NCBI GenBank assembly: GCA_023846275.1
Contig: JAIUJO010000160.1
Span: 743,004-807,003 of the forward strand
Direction of reading: 5' to 3'
From: Vanilla planifolia
Taxonomy: Eukaryota > Streptophyta > Magnoliopsida > Asparagales > Orchidaceae
Length of the DNA stretch: 64,000 nt
The position numbers and the translations under genes were made by a program. The notes below the pieces were generated by a model that was not told where the DNA came from, ran no database searches, and saw only the letters and a list, made by a program, of their open reading frames with translations. Shown here one piece after another: positions 1 to 14,600 of this stretch (positions within the stretch are counted from its first letter, which is position 1; every line of letters starts with the position of its first letter).

Positions 1-42
1 GTGCATGTGCACTCAAGTGTGCATGCATTCTTGTGTGCATAT

Positions 43-74
<32 letters not shown>

Positions 75-200
75 TGGGGGGGGAGGAGGGCGGTGCATAT
101 GTGTGCATGGTCATGTGTGAGTGTTTCTATGCATTTGATTATGAATATTTGGTTGAAAATGTGTGAGCTTGTATGTGTGTGTGTGTGTGCATGTATTTTT
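1..200. repeat. TG/G-rich simple-sequence patch
   Basis: Imperfect TG and TGCA runs surround an almost pure G tract at about 59-83, followed by more TG repeats near 174-190. The tract has enough G-runs on the plus strand to allow a G-quadruplex. It lies at the very edge of the window, just before the satellite becomes recognisable. No gene is seen here. Confidence 0.85.
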
Positions 201-3200
201 ATGTGAATGTGTATGTAAACTAATCATAAAATGTTTAAATAAAAAAATTATTATTTTAATTTTAAGTAAGTTTTAAATAATTATAAAATGAGATAAATCA
301 ATGCCATGTAATATAACAAATTAAAAGCAATTTAAAGATCACATAATAGAAAAATTAGAGTTTGATAACAATGTAAAAAAATAAAAACAAAAAAAATTGG
401 AGCAGTGACATAAATTTTATGAGAACATTGCATTCAAAAATACTGAGATCGAGTGCAACATCCTCAATCAACAAAAAACAATAAATTGAAATATCCAAAG
501 AAACATAGCAAAATCCACTAAAATAAAAAGTTTAAAATCATAATAATTAATATTTAGTTATATAGAGGTTTTTAGGATGGCTTCGTCAACAATTTATTTG
601 TCTTGATCGAAACTTAATTTCAGTTAATGAAAATTACTAATGTATATAAGCATAAATAGTAATATAATTTGACGAGATAAAAGTAAAGTGAATTTCACTT
701 GAGAGAAGATTTGGAGAAACTAAGTAATTTATAAAAATCAAAACAAAATATTTAAAGAAATGTGATACATTGTATAGGAAATTTGCATTCCAAGATGATA
801 GATTGATTGAGTGTAACTTCCTTGATCAAAAAATTGGGAACAAATAAAAAAACCTCACAAAGAGAGCATAAATCCAAGGAAAAAAATATTTAAAAATATA
901 AAATAAATATTTTGTTACATAGTGCTTATTGAGATGGGTTTATTGTTTTCATCTTATCTAACCTTGTTTGAAGTTACTAAGGTTACATACATATATAAGC
1001 ACATGCATTAATAAATTATTATTTAAATATTAGATAAATATATATTAAAGTTCTAATGAGATAAATTTAAATAATGTAGCATAAACAATATGGGAGTTAC
1101 AAAGGCCATAGAAGAAATGATTTGTTGTTACATACAATTATAACGAAAGAAAAAACTTTAAAGAATTGAGATAAATTATACAAAAAAGTTTTATGCCAAA
1201 ATAGTTAAGAGATCGAGTTTAACATCTTCATTCATTAAGTAAGATACAAATATAAAAGCCTTTAAAATGTAGGATATAACTTAAAAAATAAAATAATGGA
1301 CTAGTTAAAGTGAATATTTAATTATATTTGCCTTGTCGAGATGAGCTTAACTATATTTCTTCATTCTTGATCAAACTCAATTTGAAATTACTGTAAATTA
1401 CCAACTTGAACAACATAAAGAATAATAAAGTATTTTTTTAATATTAATTAAAAATATACTAAAGTTGAAATAAGATAATGTAAAGCAATATAATTTAACC
1501 AAATCAAAGAGATATAAATATCACCTAAAAAATATTTAGAGGCACATTGTAAAATAATAAATTAAAAAATATAATATTTATAGTTAGTTACCAAATTAGG
1601 TACAAGTTGAAATATCTCACAAAATATGTCTAGATCGTTAAAAATACAATATTTAAAAATATATAAAATAAGTATTAATTTGATTAGAGCTCGTTCATGT
1701 GAGTCTAATGACATATCTTTTGTGTCAGTTACACATCGTTCAAAATTGCTATGAATAAAAAAAGTACTTTGACATAAATAATAATTAATTAATTTTTAAT
1801 ATAAAGTTAATAAATATTGAAGTTGAAATAAGATAAATCAAAGTAATATAATATAACAATATTTAAATGATGTAAGGTTATGTCCATAATAGAATGCAAG
1901 TTTCATAGTAATGCAACAAAATAAGAGAGAACAATAAGAATAAATGAGGTAAAGTTTACAAAAAAGTTGAATTCTAAGATATAAAGAAGATCGAAACATT
2001 CTTTCAATCTAGTGTGAATTAAAATATCTTGTGAAGTGTGCATGAAAACTAGAACATAAAATATTTAATAATATGAAATAAATATTTAGTTGGATATAGC
2101 ACACCAAGATAATTGCAATGGTGTCTATTTAGCCTTGATCAGACAGTATTTTGAATTATTATGAATTATGAAAATAAATAAGTATAAATAACAATAAATT
2201 GTTATTTTTGTATTTGGTTAATATATATAGTGCTGAAATGAGACAAACTTAAGTAACATAATATAAAACAATTAAAGTAATGGAATGATCTCTTATGAGG
2301 AGATCTATAATTAAATAATAATATATCAAAATTAATGCAAAGAGGTTAAATAAATGAGATGAATTATACAAAAAGTTCAATTCTAATGTAATATGGACAT
2401 CAGGTGTGACAATGTCAATCATTAAAACTAGGAACAAATCTAATTGCCTCATAGCAAATTCCAAATCCTAAAAAATATTATTTAGTAATATAAAAATAAA
2501 AAGTTAATTGGATATAGTTTATTAAGATGAGTTTAATGACATTTTTTTCATCTCAATTAGTTTTTTATTTATAGTTAATATGTATAACAAAATTTAAAAA
2601 GAACAAATAATGATAAATTATTATTTTAATATTGACTAAATATATATTAAGGCTTAAATAAGATAAATTAAATTAATGTAATAGATCAAAATCAAAGCAA
2701 TATAAAGGTTACAAAAGTAGGGAATTAGAATTTCAAAATATTATAACCAAATCAGATAAAATATCTAAGTAAATGAGATAAATTATAGAAAAATATTGCA
2801 TTCAAAGATAGTGTGGAGATTGAGCACATCTCTCAAATAAGGTATAAATTAAAATTACCATAAATTATATAAAATTTTTAAAAAATAATATTTAAAGAAT
2901 ATAAAAATCAATATTTAGCTGGATAGAGCTTGTTGGGATGACTCAAACGATATTTGTTTCATTGCTATATGAGAACATTTTGAGTTATCACGAATTAGAT
3001 AAGTAAATAAATTAAAATAATAATGTAATATAACCAAATCACATCAATATAATGATAAAACAAGGGGAAATCAAAGAAAAATTTTAAAAAATTAGATAAA
3101 TTTTATAGAAAATGAGTATTATGAGATTCTAAGTGCATCAAGTGTAACATCTTCATGCAAAAATTAATTAACAAATTGAAATGACTTGCAAATCTTGCTC

Positions 3201-5226
3201 ACTAAGGTGTGTTTGATGGAATCTATTCCATCTCAATAAAAAATTGTTTGAAAATACAACTAAATAAAAAATTAAATAAGCATTTAAAATATGCTAGTAA
3301 TTAATATTTAATAAATATATGTCAAAGTTGAAATAAGTTAAATTTAAGTAATGTAATATAACCAATGAAGGCAATGTAAAGGTCACAAAAAAGAGATTTA
3401 GGGTTACATAATAATATAAACAAATCAAAGTAAAACATTTATAAAAATAAGATAAATTAATTGAAAAGATTGCATTCAAAAATGCTAGGGACATTGAGTG
3501 TAATGTCCTAATTGATCAAGTCTCGTACACATTGAAATGACTTTTAAAGCTTATTAGAAAAAAAATAAATAAAATGTTTAGAATTATAGAAATAAATATT
3601 TAATTGGATATACAAATTGAGTCAAATCCAAACACATTTAGGTCATCTCAATTAGACTTCATTTGGAATTACTATAAATTACCAACTAAATAAGCAAAAC
3701 TAATATGTAAATAAATATTAAAGCTAAATATAGATAATTGGAAGTAATTAAATATAACAAAATCAAAATCATATAAAAGTTGCATGAGAGAAGACTCAAA
3801 GTTATGCTATAATATAATAAAATAATAGCAAAAAAGCTGAAAAAAGAAATCAAGTTTATTGGCAGGTTACATACGAAGCGACTAGGGAGATGAAGTAAAA
3901 AAATATTAATCATTAAATCTTATAAAAATGATAAAGTCTTAAAAATCATGCCAAAATTCTAAAAATTAAAAATATTTAAATATTTAAATGTGCACATTTA
4001 AAAAGATAGAGCTTGTTGAGATAAGTGTAGATACTTTTATTTCATCTTAATCAAACATCATGTGGATTTATTACGAATTACCAAATTAAATAATTATAAA
4101 AAAATAAATAAATCACCATTTAATATAAACTAATTATATAACAAAGTTATAGTGAAATAAAATAATATAATATAAATAAATCAAATAAACATATTGGTCG
4201 CACAAGAGGAGAATTAGAGTTTCATACTAATATAAAAAGATCAAAGTGAAATAGTAAAAGAAATGATATAAATTGCATAGGAAAGTTGAATTACAAGATA
4301 CTAAGAAGGCCAAGTGCAAAAGTATCGATCCTCAAATTAGCTACAAATTTAAATATTTTACAAAAGATGCCAAAATTTCAGGCAGTCTAATGACATTTAT
4401 TTATTTCATTAAGCATCATCTAGAATTACTATAAATAACGAAAAAAATTAAACAAATATAATTAAAAATTATTAATTCAATATTTAAAAATATCTTGCAA
4501 AATATGCATAAAAACCTAGAAAAACTTTTTAAAAATGCAAAATAAATTTTAGTTTATTAGAGTTTATAGAGTGGAATATAATGATGTTTGATTTGTCTTG
4601 ATGGAACCTTTTTTTTTAATTTCCATGGATTACAAAAAAAAATAAACAAAATAATAATTGTGGCATTACTTAGTGAATATATAATAAATCTTACATGAGA
4701 TAAAAATTAAGTAACACAACAAAGCCAAATCATTGTGATGTAATGTTCACACTTAAGAAGATTTAGGGTTACATAGTAATACAACAAAATCAAAGTGAAA
4801 CATTAAAATAAAAGAGAAACATAACATGAAAAGTTGCATTTTAAAATAATAAAGAGATTGAGTGTAACATTCTTAATCATGAAATTAGTTAAAAATCAAA
4901 ATGTGTCATATTGCATTTTGCAACCCTAGAAAATAAAATATGTGAAATATTAAATTTTCCATTTAACTAGATATAGTTCATCAAGACAAGCACAATAATA
5001 TTTGTTTCATCTTGATTAGACTTAATTTTTAATTAGTATTAATTACCAAATTAAATAAATATAAACAATAATAAATTACTATTTTAATATTATGTACATA
5101 GGTATTAAAGCATAAATAACATAAACTTAAGCAATTTGATGCAATTAAATAAGAGTAATGTAATGGTCACACTAGTGGAGATTTAGAGTTATAATGTAAA
5201 AAAAACCAAATCAAAGAAAGACATTA
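201..5226 (-). repeat. ~400 bp AT-rich satellite, inverted block
   Basis: About 12-13 diverged units of the same satellite that fills the next 30 kb, read on the minus strand. Recurring landmarks are 'aaatgagataaatta', 'gagtgtaacatc', 'ataaataataataaatta' and 'aatcaaagcaatgtaaagg'. Each is the reverse complement of a landmark in the plus-oriented block. Units are strongly diverged by substitution and small indels, so no two neighbours look recently copied. Short open frames here differ from unit to unit and are not genes. Confidence 0.88.
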
Positions 5227-8200
5227 TACACGATCTCCTTAGTAACTTGGAATATAACTTCTCAAAATAATTTATCACATACTTTTAAATGTTTCACTTT
5301 GATTTGATCATATTAATTTTAATACATATTTTGCACAATCTTAAAATAATGACTTATTTTTATTTATGTATAATTAATTTTGTAATTCATATTAATTTCA
5401 AAGAATATTTAAATGATATGAAACAAATGTCATTGAACTCTACTAAATTAACTCTATCAAATTAAATATTTTTTTTATAATTTGTTAAATATTTTTTAGA
5501 GTTTTGGTACATTACAAGATGATTTGATGCAAATCTAATTCTATGATTCAGATTGTTACACTCAAACTTCTTACTATCTTGGAATACTTTTTTTGGTAAA
5601 ATTTATGTCATCAATTCTAATTTGTCATTTTAATGTGGTTATATTTTTGCTATAATTTATCTCATTTTATCTTTATTATATATGGTTATTCAATTATGTA
5701 ATTTATAGTGTTGCAAATGAGGTTCAATCATGATGAAGCAAACATTGTTGGCTTGATTTTATGAGATCTATGTAATTAAGTATTATGTTTTATTATTTAC
5801 TTTTTTTCTTATTTATAATTTTTATAGGCCTTATAAGACATTTCAATTTTTTTCTATTTTAATGGTTATGGATATTGCACTTGGTATCCTTAATATCTCA
5901 TAATGCAACTTTGTTGTACACTATGTCTCATTTCTTAAAACTTTTGTTATGTTACTATGTAACTCTAAATTTTCTCTCATATGACCTTTACATTGCATTG
6001 ATTTTGATGTATTATATCAATTTATCTCATTTCAACTGAACTTATATATGCATAAAATTAAAATAATAATTTAATCTTATATATGTTCATTTACTTTGAT
6101 AAAATAATCGAGGTCTTATTGAAACAAAACTAATATCATTAGACACATCACCACATGCTCTACCAAATTAGATATTCATTTTTTATGTTTTTCAAATATT
6201 TTATTTTCTAGGGTTTTAGCTGATTTATGAGATATTTTGAATCATAAATCATTTGATAGTTGAGAATCATGTAATCGATCTCCATAGTATCATAGGGTCC
6301 AATTTTTTGGTATGATGTCATATTTCTTAAAAGTTTTCAAATTGAATTGTTTACATTGCAATTTAACATTAAGTCTCCTCCCATGTGATGCTTACAAAGA
6401 ATTTATTTAGTTAAGTTGCATTTCTTCAATTTAGATCATTCAAATGTAATTATATATTTATTAAATATTAAGATAATAATTTATCATTAATTATGTTTAA
6501 TTAAATTTGTGACTCATAGTAATTCCAAACAAGATATGATGGAGATGAAATAATTTTTTTTGGACTCATCTCAAAAAATATTTTTAAAAAATATCCATTT
6601 TTATAATTTTTAATTGTTTTTATTTTCTAATGTTTTGGTAGCTTTTAGTGTTATTTTGATTTATACTTGATTTGATGATAAACAATTTTAAACTTGATCT
6701 GGTTACTCAAAAAACTATTTATTATTTTTATGCTTATTTTTTTAGAAATGCATCGTATTTCCAGATGAGGTTAGCTTGACATGAAACAAACTTTAGTGGT
6801 CTCATCTTAACAAGTTCTTTCAAAATAAATATTTACTTTTTGTTATTAAATATTATAAATTCATGAGACTTGAATGTATCTTTTCTGTGTAATTTTTATC
6901 ATTTCCTTTAATATTTTGTCATGATTTCATTATATTACTATGAAACTCAAACTCTTCTATTGTGTGACAATTACATTGCTCTAATATAGTTAGATTACAT
7001 TGCTTTAATCTATCTCATTTAACCATCAATACATATTTAAATAATATTAAAAAAATTAATTGCTCTTTATGTTGAATGTTTTTTATAATGCACAATAATT
7101 CCAATTGAGGTCTAATGATGAATAAATAAGAATTAGTGCTCACCATGACTTATTCTATCCAAATAAATATTTATTTTAAATTTCTTAAATATTTTAATTT
7201 CCATGGTTTTGGGATGCTTTATATGATATTTTGATTTATATATGAATTCACTATCCATTATCTTACACTCGATCTCCATAGTATATTGGAAAGCAACTTT
7301 CCCATATAATTTATCTCATTTAAAAAAATGCTTAGCATTAAGTTGGTCATGACTATGAAACTGTAGCTCTCCTCTTGTTTAACCTTTACATTATTTTGAT
7401 TTGCTTATATTACTTTTGCTTTAACTTATCTCATTTCAACTTTAATATATATTTTCTTAATATAAAAATAATAATTTATCATCGTTTATGTTTAACTAAT
7501 TTTGAAATTCATAATGATTATAAAGAGGAGAAAAATAGATAGAGTAAACAAAGTTGGAATCATTTAGATAAGGTTGAAATAATTAATATTCACTTTCATA
7601 TCTAAAAATATTTTATTTTGAAGAGCTTTGGCATGTTTCATGAGACTTTTTAACTCATACAAAATTTGATGATCAATGATGTAGAACTCAATTATTTGTG
7701 TACTTCGCAATGCAACCTTCACACAAACTTCATCTTATTTGTTCACTTTTTTCCCTTTGACATGGTTATATTATTATGAAACTCTAATTCTTCTCTCTTA
7801 TGACATTTTAAACACTTTATTTAGCTATATAATGTTACTTCAATTTATCTTGTTTCAACTTTAATCTTATATTTAGTTAATATCAAGATAATAATAATTC
7901 ATTACTATTTATTATCAATTTCTTTCATAGTTTATAGTAACACTAAGGATCGATCAAGAAGAATCGAATGTCACTAGACTCTTCTTAACGAATCCCATCC
8001 AATTAATGACTCATTTTTTATATTTTAGGGGTTATATTTTCTATGTTTTAATGCATGTAAAAATAAATTTTAATAAGTAACTGATTTGACTATTGAGGAT
8101 GCTACTCTTAATGTCCATAGTATCATGTGATCTAACTTTCCTCTATAATTTATCTCTTTTTTTCAACATTTCTCCTTCATTTTTGCAATATGATTATGTA

Positions 8201-8570
8201 ACCCTGGATCTTCTCCAGTTTGATCTTTAAATCAATTTGTCTTTCCTTATAATTATGTTTCTTCAATTTATCCCATACCATCATAAATGTATATCTTTTT
8301 TTTCTTTCAAAATAATAATATAGTTTTATTTGATTTTATATAATTTAACAGTTATAACAATTCTAGATGAGGTTTATTGGAGATGTAATAAAAATCATTA
8401 TACTCATTTTGATGAACTCTAAATAATTTAATATTTTTTTTTATAATTTAATTAAGAATTAAGGATGTTACACTTGCTCACCTTAGTATCTCAGAATGCC
8501 ATTATCTTGTATAATTTATCTTATTTTTTCAAAATGTTTTCATTGATTTAGTTCTATTATTATGCAACTC

Positions 8571-8646
<76 letters not shown>

Positions 8647-11600
8647 GACCATGACATCACTTTGATTTTGTTATATTACATCATTTCAATTTATCTCATC
8701 ACAATTGTAACATATATTTAGTTAATATTAAAATAATATTTTTTATTATTTATGACTGATAACATTTGTAATTCATAATGTTCTAAATGAGGTAAAATAA
8801 ACATCATTAGGGACATCACAAAATCTATTCAAATAAATTGATCGTTTTTAGATTTTTAATTATTTTCTTATAAGTTTTTGCTTGTTTCTTTAGGATTTTT
8901 GATTCATAATTAACTTGAGAATCAACAAAGTTAAACTCTTAAGCACATTTGAATGTAACATTCATGGATAATCAATTTTATTTTTATAAAAGTTTTGATG
9001 TGATTTGTTATATTACTGTGAAACACTAATTATCATGTATTATGACTTGTTACATAGTTTTCATTTGGTTAAATTATTTTGCTTCAATTTATACTATTTC
9101 AATTTGTAATATATATATATATATATAATATTATAATAATAATAATTTATTATTATTTATTTTTTAGTTATTTTAATAATTCATAATAATGCCAAAAGAG
9201 GTCCTTTTTAAAGAAAGCAAATTTTGTTGGACTCGATTAGATGAGCTCTATCTAATTTTCTACTTATTTATATATTTTTAAATATTATATTATTTTATGG
9301 CATATTACTTAGTAAATTTTCATAATTTTGAAGTTAGACTAACAAAAAAGAAATAAATGTCATTTGACTCATCTCAAAGAATGCAGATTAATTAAATATT
9401 CATTTTTAGTTTATGATATATTATTCTTGTTATAGTTTTGGCCTGTTTTCTATCACATCTTAATGTGAACTAAATTTCGTGATCAAGGATTTTACTCTCG
9501 ATCACCTTCATATTCTAGATTGCAACTTTCATGTATAGTTTGTGTTATCTCCTCAAATATTTTTGTTTGATTTTTTTTATATTACTATGTAACTCTATGT
9601 CTCATCTTATGTAACTTTTACATCACTTTGATTTACTTTTATTACATTGCTTCAATGTAGCTAATTTTAAGTTTAATATATATTTATTTATTATTAAAAT
9701 AATTAATTTTTATTATTTATGTTTATTTAATTTTTGAACTTATGGTAATTTCAAATGATGTTAGATTGGCACAAAACAAAAGTGATTAAATGTCTTTAAC
9801 ACCTTTATCCAATCAAATATTAATTTTTTATATTTTTCAAAGATATTATTAGGTTTTGGCATGATTTATGAGACATTCTAATTCATACATTATTTGATAA
9901 ATAAAGATGTTACCCTTAATCTCCTTAGTATCTTAGATAACAATATGTTTTTTTATAATATATGTAATTTCTTCAAATATTTTGCTTTGATTTGGTTACA
10001 TTATTATGGAACACTAGTTATCCTCTGATGCAGCCTTTAGAATAATTTGATTTCATAGTATTATGTTGTTGCCACTTATCATATTTTTTAGATAAATGTT
10101 AACATAATATTAAAATATAAATTTTTTTAATTAAGCTTATTTAATTTTATAATTCATAGCAATTGTAATCAAAGTCTAATTATGATGAAATGATTGTCAT
10201 TGGACTCATCTCAAAAAACTCTACCCAATTAAATATTATTTTTAATATTTCTAAATATTTTATTTTCTATGATTTTGGCATGCTTTTTGGGATATTTTTA
10301 TTTGTATCTAATTTGATCATCAAGTGTGTTAGACTTCAACTCTTTAGAATGCTGAAATGCATGCTTTCCAAAATATTTATCCCATTTCTTTAAATGTTTT
10401 TCTTTGATATGATTATAGTATTATGTCATTTTAAATCTTCTCTTGTGTGACAACAAAATTGCTGTGATTTAGCTATATTATATTACAACAATTTTTTTCA
10501 TTTCAAATTTAGAATTTGTTTACATCATATTAAAATAATAACTTATTATTATTTATGTTTATTTATTTAGGTACTTCATAATGATTCTAAAGGAGCTTTA
10601 TCTAATTGAAAATTTCTTTTTATACTTTAAAAATTTTACTTTTTAGAACTTTGCATGCTTAATAAAGCATTTCAATTTATATTTTATCTGATGATAAAAA
10701 ATGCTACACTCTTTCTTCTAAATATCTTGGAGTGTAACTTTACTATACAATTCAACTAGTCTAACAAAAAATTGTCACTTTAATTTAGTTATAGTAATAT
10801 GAAACTTAAATTCATCTCTTGTGTGACCTTTACATCGATCAGCTTTATTATAGCAATTGATTCAATTTATCTCATTACAACTTTATTATACATTTATTTA
10901 ATATTAAAATAACCCTTTTTTATAATTTAATGTTATTTAATATTTTAATTTGTATTAATTCCAAATGAGTATGATAGACATGAAACAAAGATCATGGACT
11001 CATCTCAATACGCTCTATCATACAAAATATTCATTTTTATATTCTTTATGTTTTTAATATTCCAAAGTCTTAGGACACTTCGTGAGGGAATTCTATCTAA
11101 TTTAATGATCAAGGATGTTACACTCAATCTCCTTTGTATCTTGGAATACAATTTCCCTATAAAATTAATTTCATTCTTTCAAATTTTTTTATTTGACTTA
11201 GTTATATCATACTCTAAACATCAATTTGTATAACATTCATGCTATAGTGATTTTATTACATTACATTGTTTCAATTTTTCTCATTTCATTTTCAATATAG
11301 TTTGGCTTAACAATAAAATAATAGTTTATCAGTTATTTATCACTATTTATTTTTTTCATTAGAAGTATTTCTAAATGAGCATTGATTGAGATTAAACAAA
11401 CATCATTGGAAAAATATGATGGAACTCTAAATAATTAAATACTCATTTTAATATTTAATAGAATTTTATTTTTAAGAATTTTAGCTTCTTGACCTGAAAT
11501 TTTGATTTATACGAGTTTTTATAATCAAGGATGATACAGTCACCTTAACACAATAGAATTTAGCTATCGCATATAGTTTGTCTCTTTTTTTTTAAATGTT

Positions 11601-14600
11601 TTATTTTGATTTGCTTATGTTATCATGATACACTAATTCTCCTCTTTTCTAACCTTTACATTATTTTGATTTTCTTATTTTATAACTATTTAATTTATTT
11701 CATTTTAATTATAACATATATTGGTCTAATTTTAAAATAAAATTTTATTTTTATTTTGATATTATTTAATTTTAAAATTCATAAAAAAATTCGAAACAAC
11801 ATCTAACCAAAGATATACCAATATTTTTGGACTTAATTTTCTATTATTTAAACATAATTTAAAAGAAGTCTTATTTCGTAGTTAAATTTTTGATAAAGTT
11901 ATATTCATTATCCTTAGGATCTGAGAATGTAACTATTCTAATTAATTTCTTATTTTTTCAAGTTTGTTGCCTTGATTTTCTTATATTACTATGAAACATT
12001 AATTCTTCATTCATTAGACAATTGCAAAACTTTCATTTGGTTTTATTATTTTTCTTTAATTTATCATTGTTTTGCTTTAAAATATATAAGATTTCTTTAT
12101 TATAATATACTTTTATTTAGTATGGTAATAAATAGTAATTCTAAATTTGTTTGATGGAGAAGAAACAAGTCATTAGAAACATCTCAAAAAGCTCCATCCA
12201 AGTAAATTATTTTTTAATATTTTTAAATATTTTATTTTTATTGTTTTGTTATGTTTAAGTAGGCATTTCAATTTGTAACTAATTTAATAATCGTGTATGT
12301 TACACTCGATCTCACTAGTACTGTGGAACAAAAATTTTACTTACAATTTAACTCAATTATTAGAAATATATTATAACGTAACTCCAAAATTCTATATTGG
12401 GACCTTAATGTATCTTTTATTTGGCTATGTTACAATTCTTTAATTTATATAATTCATTCTTTAACATATGATTACTTTATATTAAAATTATAATTTATTT
12501 TTATCTATTACTTTAGTAATTTGTAATAACTCCAAACTAGATCAAATGGAGATGAAACAAACATCATTTTACTTATTTCTAAAAGCTGTATCCAATTAAA
12601 AATTCCTTTTAATATTTTTATGTATTTTAGATTCCAATGTTTTGATAGGGTTTGCTAAATATTATGATTCATAATTGATTTGATGATCGATGATATTGCA
12701 CACTATCTCCTTTGTATTTGTAGAAGCAACTTTACTATATAATTTAAAACATTGCTTTATATTTCTTATTTTTATTTTGTTATATCACTATTTCACTGTA
12801 AATTTACTCGGATATGACCATTCCATCACTTAGATTTGTTATATTATATTTCTTTCATTTATCTTGTTTGTTCTTTAATATGTACTTAATATCTAATTAG
12901 TAATTTATTTTTAGTAATTTTATTTAATTTATTGATTCATTGAAATTATAGCAAAGGCCTAATTGAGACAAAATAGACATCGTTAGACATATCTTGGTGA
13001 GTTCTACCAAATAATTAATTCATTTTTAATGCTTTGAATATTTTATTTGTGTCATTTTGTTTCCTTTTTTACATGAAATCTCAATTTGTATGTTTTTAAA
13101 TAAATGACCAAGTCAACTCAATCTCCATAGTGTCTTGGAATGAAGCTTTTTAATAAATTTTATCTCATTTCTAAAATAGTTTTTCTTTGATTTCATTATG
13201 TAATCATGAAACTCTAATTCTACTGTCTTGTGACATTTATATTTTTTTGAATTAGTTGTACTTCATTATTTTAATTTATCTCATTTAATATTAATTAAAT
13301 GAAATGTTCGATCAAGATAAGGAAAACATTATTGGATTCATCTGAAATGTTCAACAAAATTAAATATTTACCTTTTCATTTTTTTGCAAAAAAGTTTCTA
13401 AGTTTTCTAACATTTTACAATTCATTTTTATTTATATATTATTTAAAAATAAAGGTTGCTACACTCAATCTCATTAATGTCATGCAAGCAAATTTCATAT
13501 ACAATTATTCTTGTTTGTTCAACTTTTTTCTTTGATTCTGTTATGTTGTTATGAAAAGATAATTCTACTCACATATGATCTTTACATCATCTTGACTTAT
13601 TTAAATTATAGTGTTTCGAACTATTATATTTTAAGTTTAATATATCTTTATTTTATCCTAAATAATCTTTATTTTTACTATGGCTATTTAATTTTATAAT
13701 TTCAATTAGTTCGAAAATGAAGCTTTATGGAGATAAAAACAAATATTGTTGGACTCATCCTAATCAAATCTATCCAATTAAATGTTCATTTTAATGTTTT
13801 GAAATATTTTATTTCCTAGTTTTTGGCATGCATTGTGATAGTTTTTAATTTGTACCTTTTTTGGTGATTGAGAAGTTACGCTCTATCTCTTCAATATATT
13901 GGAATACAGCTTTCCCATGCAATTTACCTTAGCTTCAACAAATGTTTATCATAGATTTAGTTATACTGTTATTTGACACTTAACCTCTTATTGTTTTACA
14001 TTCATATCCAATCATTTGGTCATATAACATTGCTTTAATTTATATCTTTTTAGTTTTAGTATTAATTTACTTTGAAAGAAAAATAATAATTTCTTATTGT
14101 TGATGATTATTTATTTTTGTAACTCATAATAATTACAAACAACTTTTTATAGAGATGAAGGAAAGGTCATTGCACTCGTCTCGATGAAATCTATTTCACT
14201 CAACTCTTATGTTTTTAAATACTTTGTTTTTTAGGGTTTTTGCACTCATAATAATTTTTTTTATTCTTACCTTACTTGATGACTGATGATGTTACACTTG
14301 ATCTCCTTATTATTTTTTAATGCAACTTCCACTTATAATTTATCTCAATTCTTTTTTTTCCTTTTATTTGTAATATTTTTAACAAATTATAATTATTTTG
14401 TAGTGTGATCTTTTCATTAAATTTTTTAGTTATGTTACATTGATTTTGTTTATGTTTACAACTTTATCATATTTTCATTTAGTATTAAGATAACTATTTA
14501 TTATTATTTATTTTCATTTAATTTAAAATTTATTGTAATTCCAAAAATTTTTTAATTTAATAGAAATAATCATTGTTGATCTCTCTAATAGCTCTATCAA

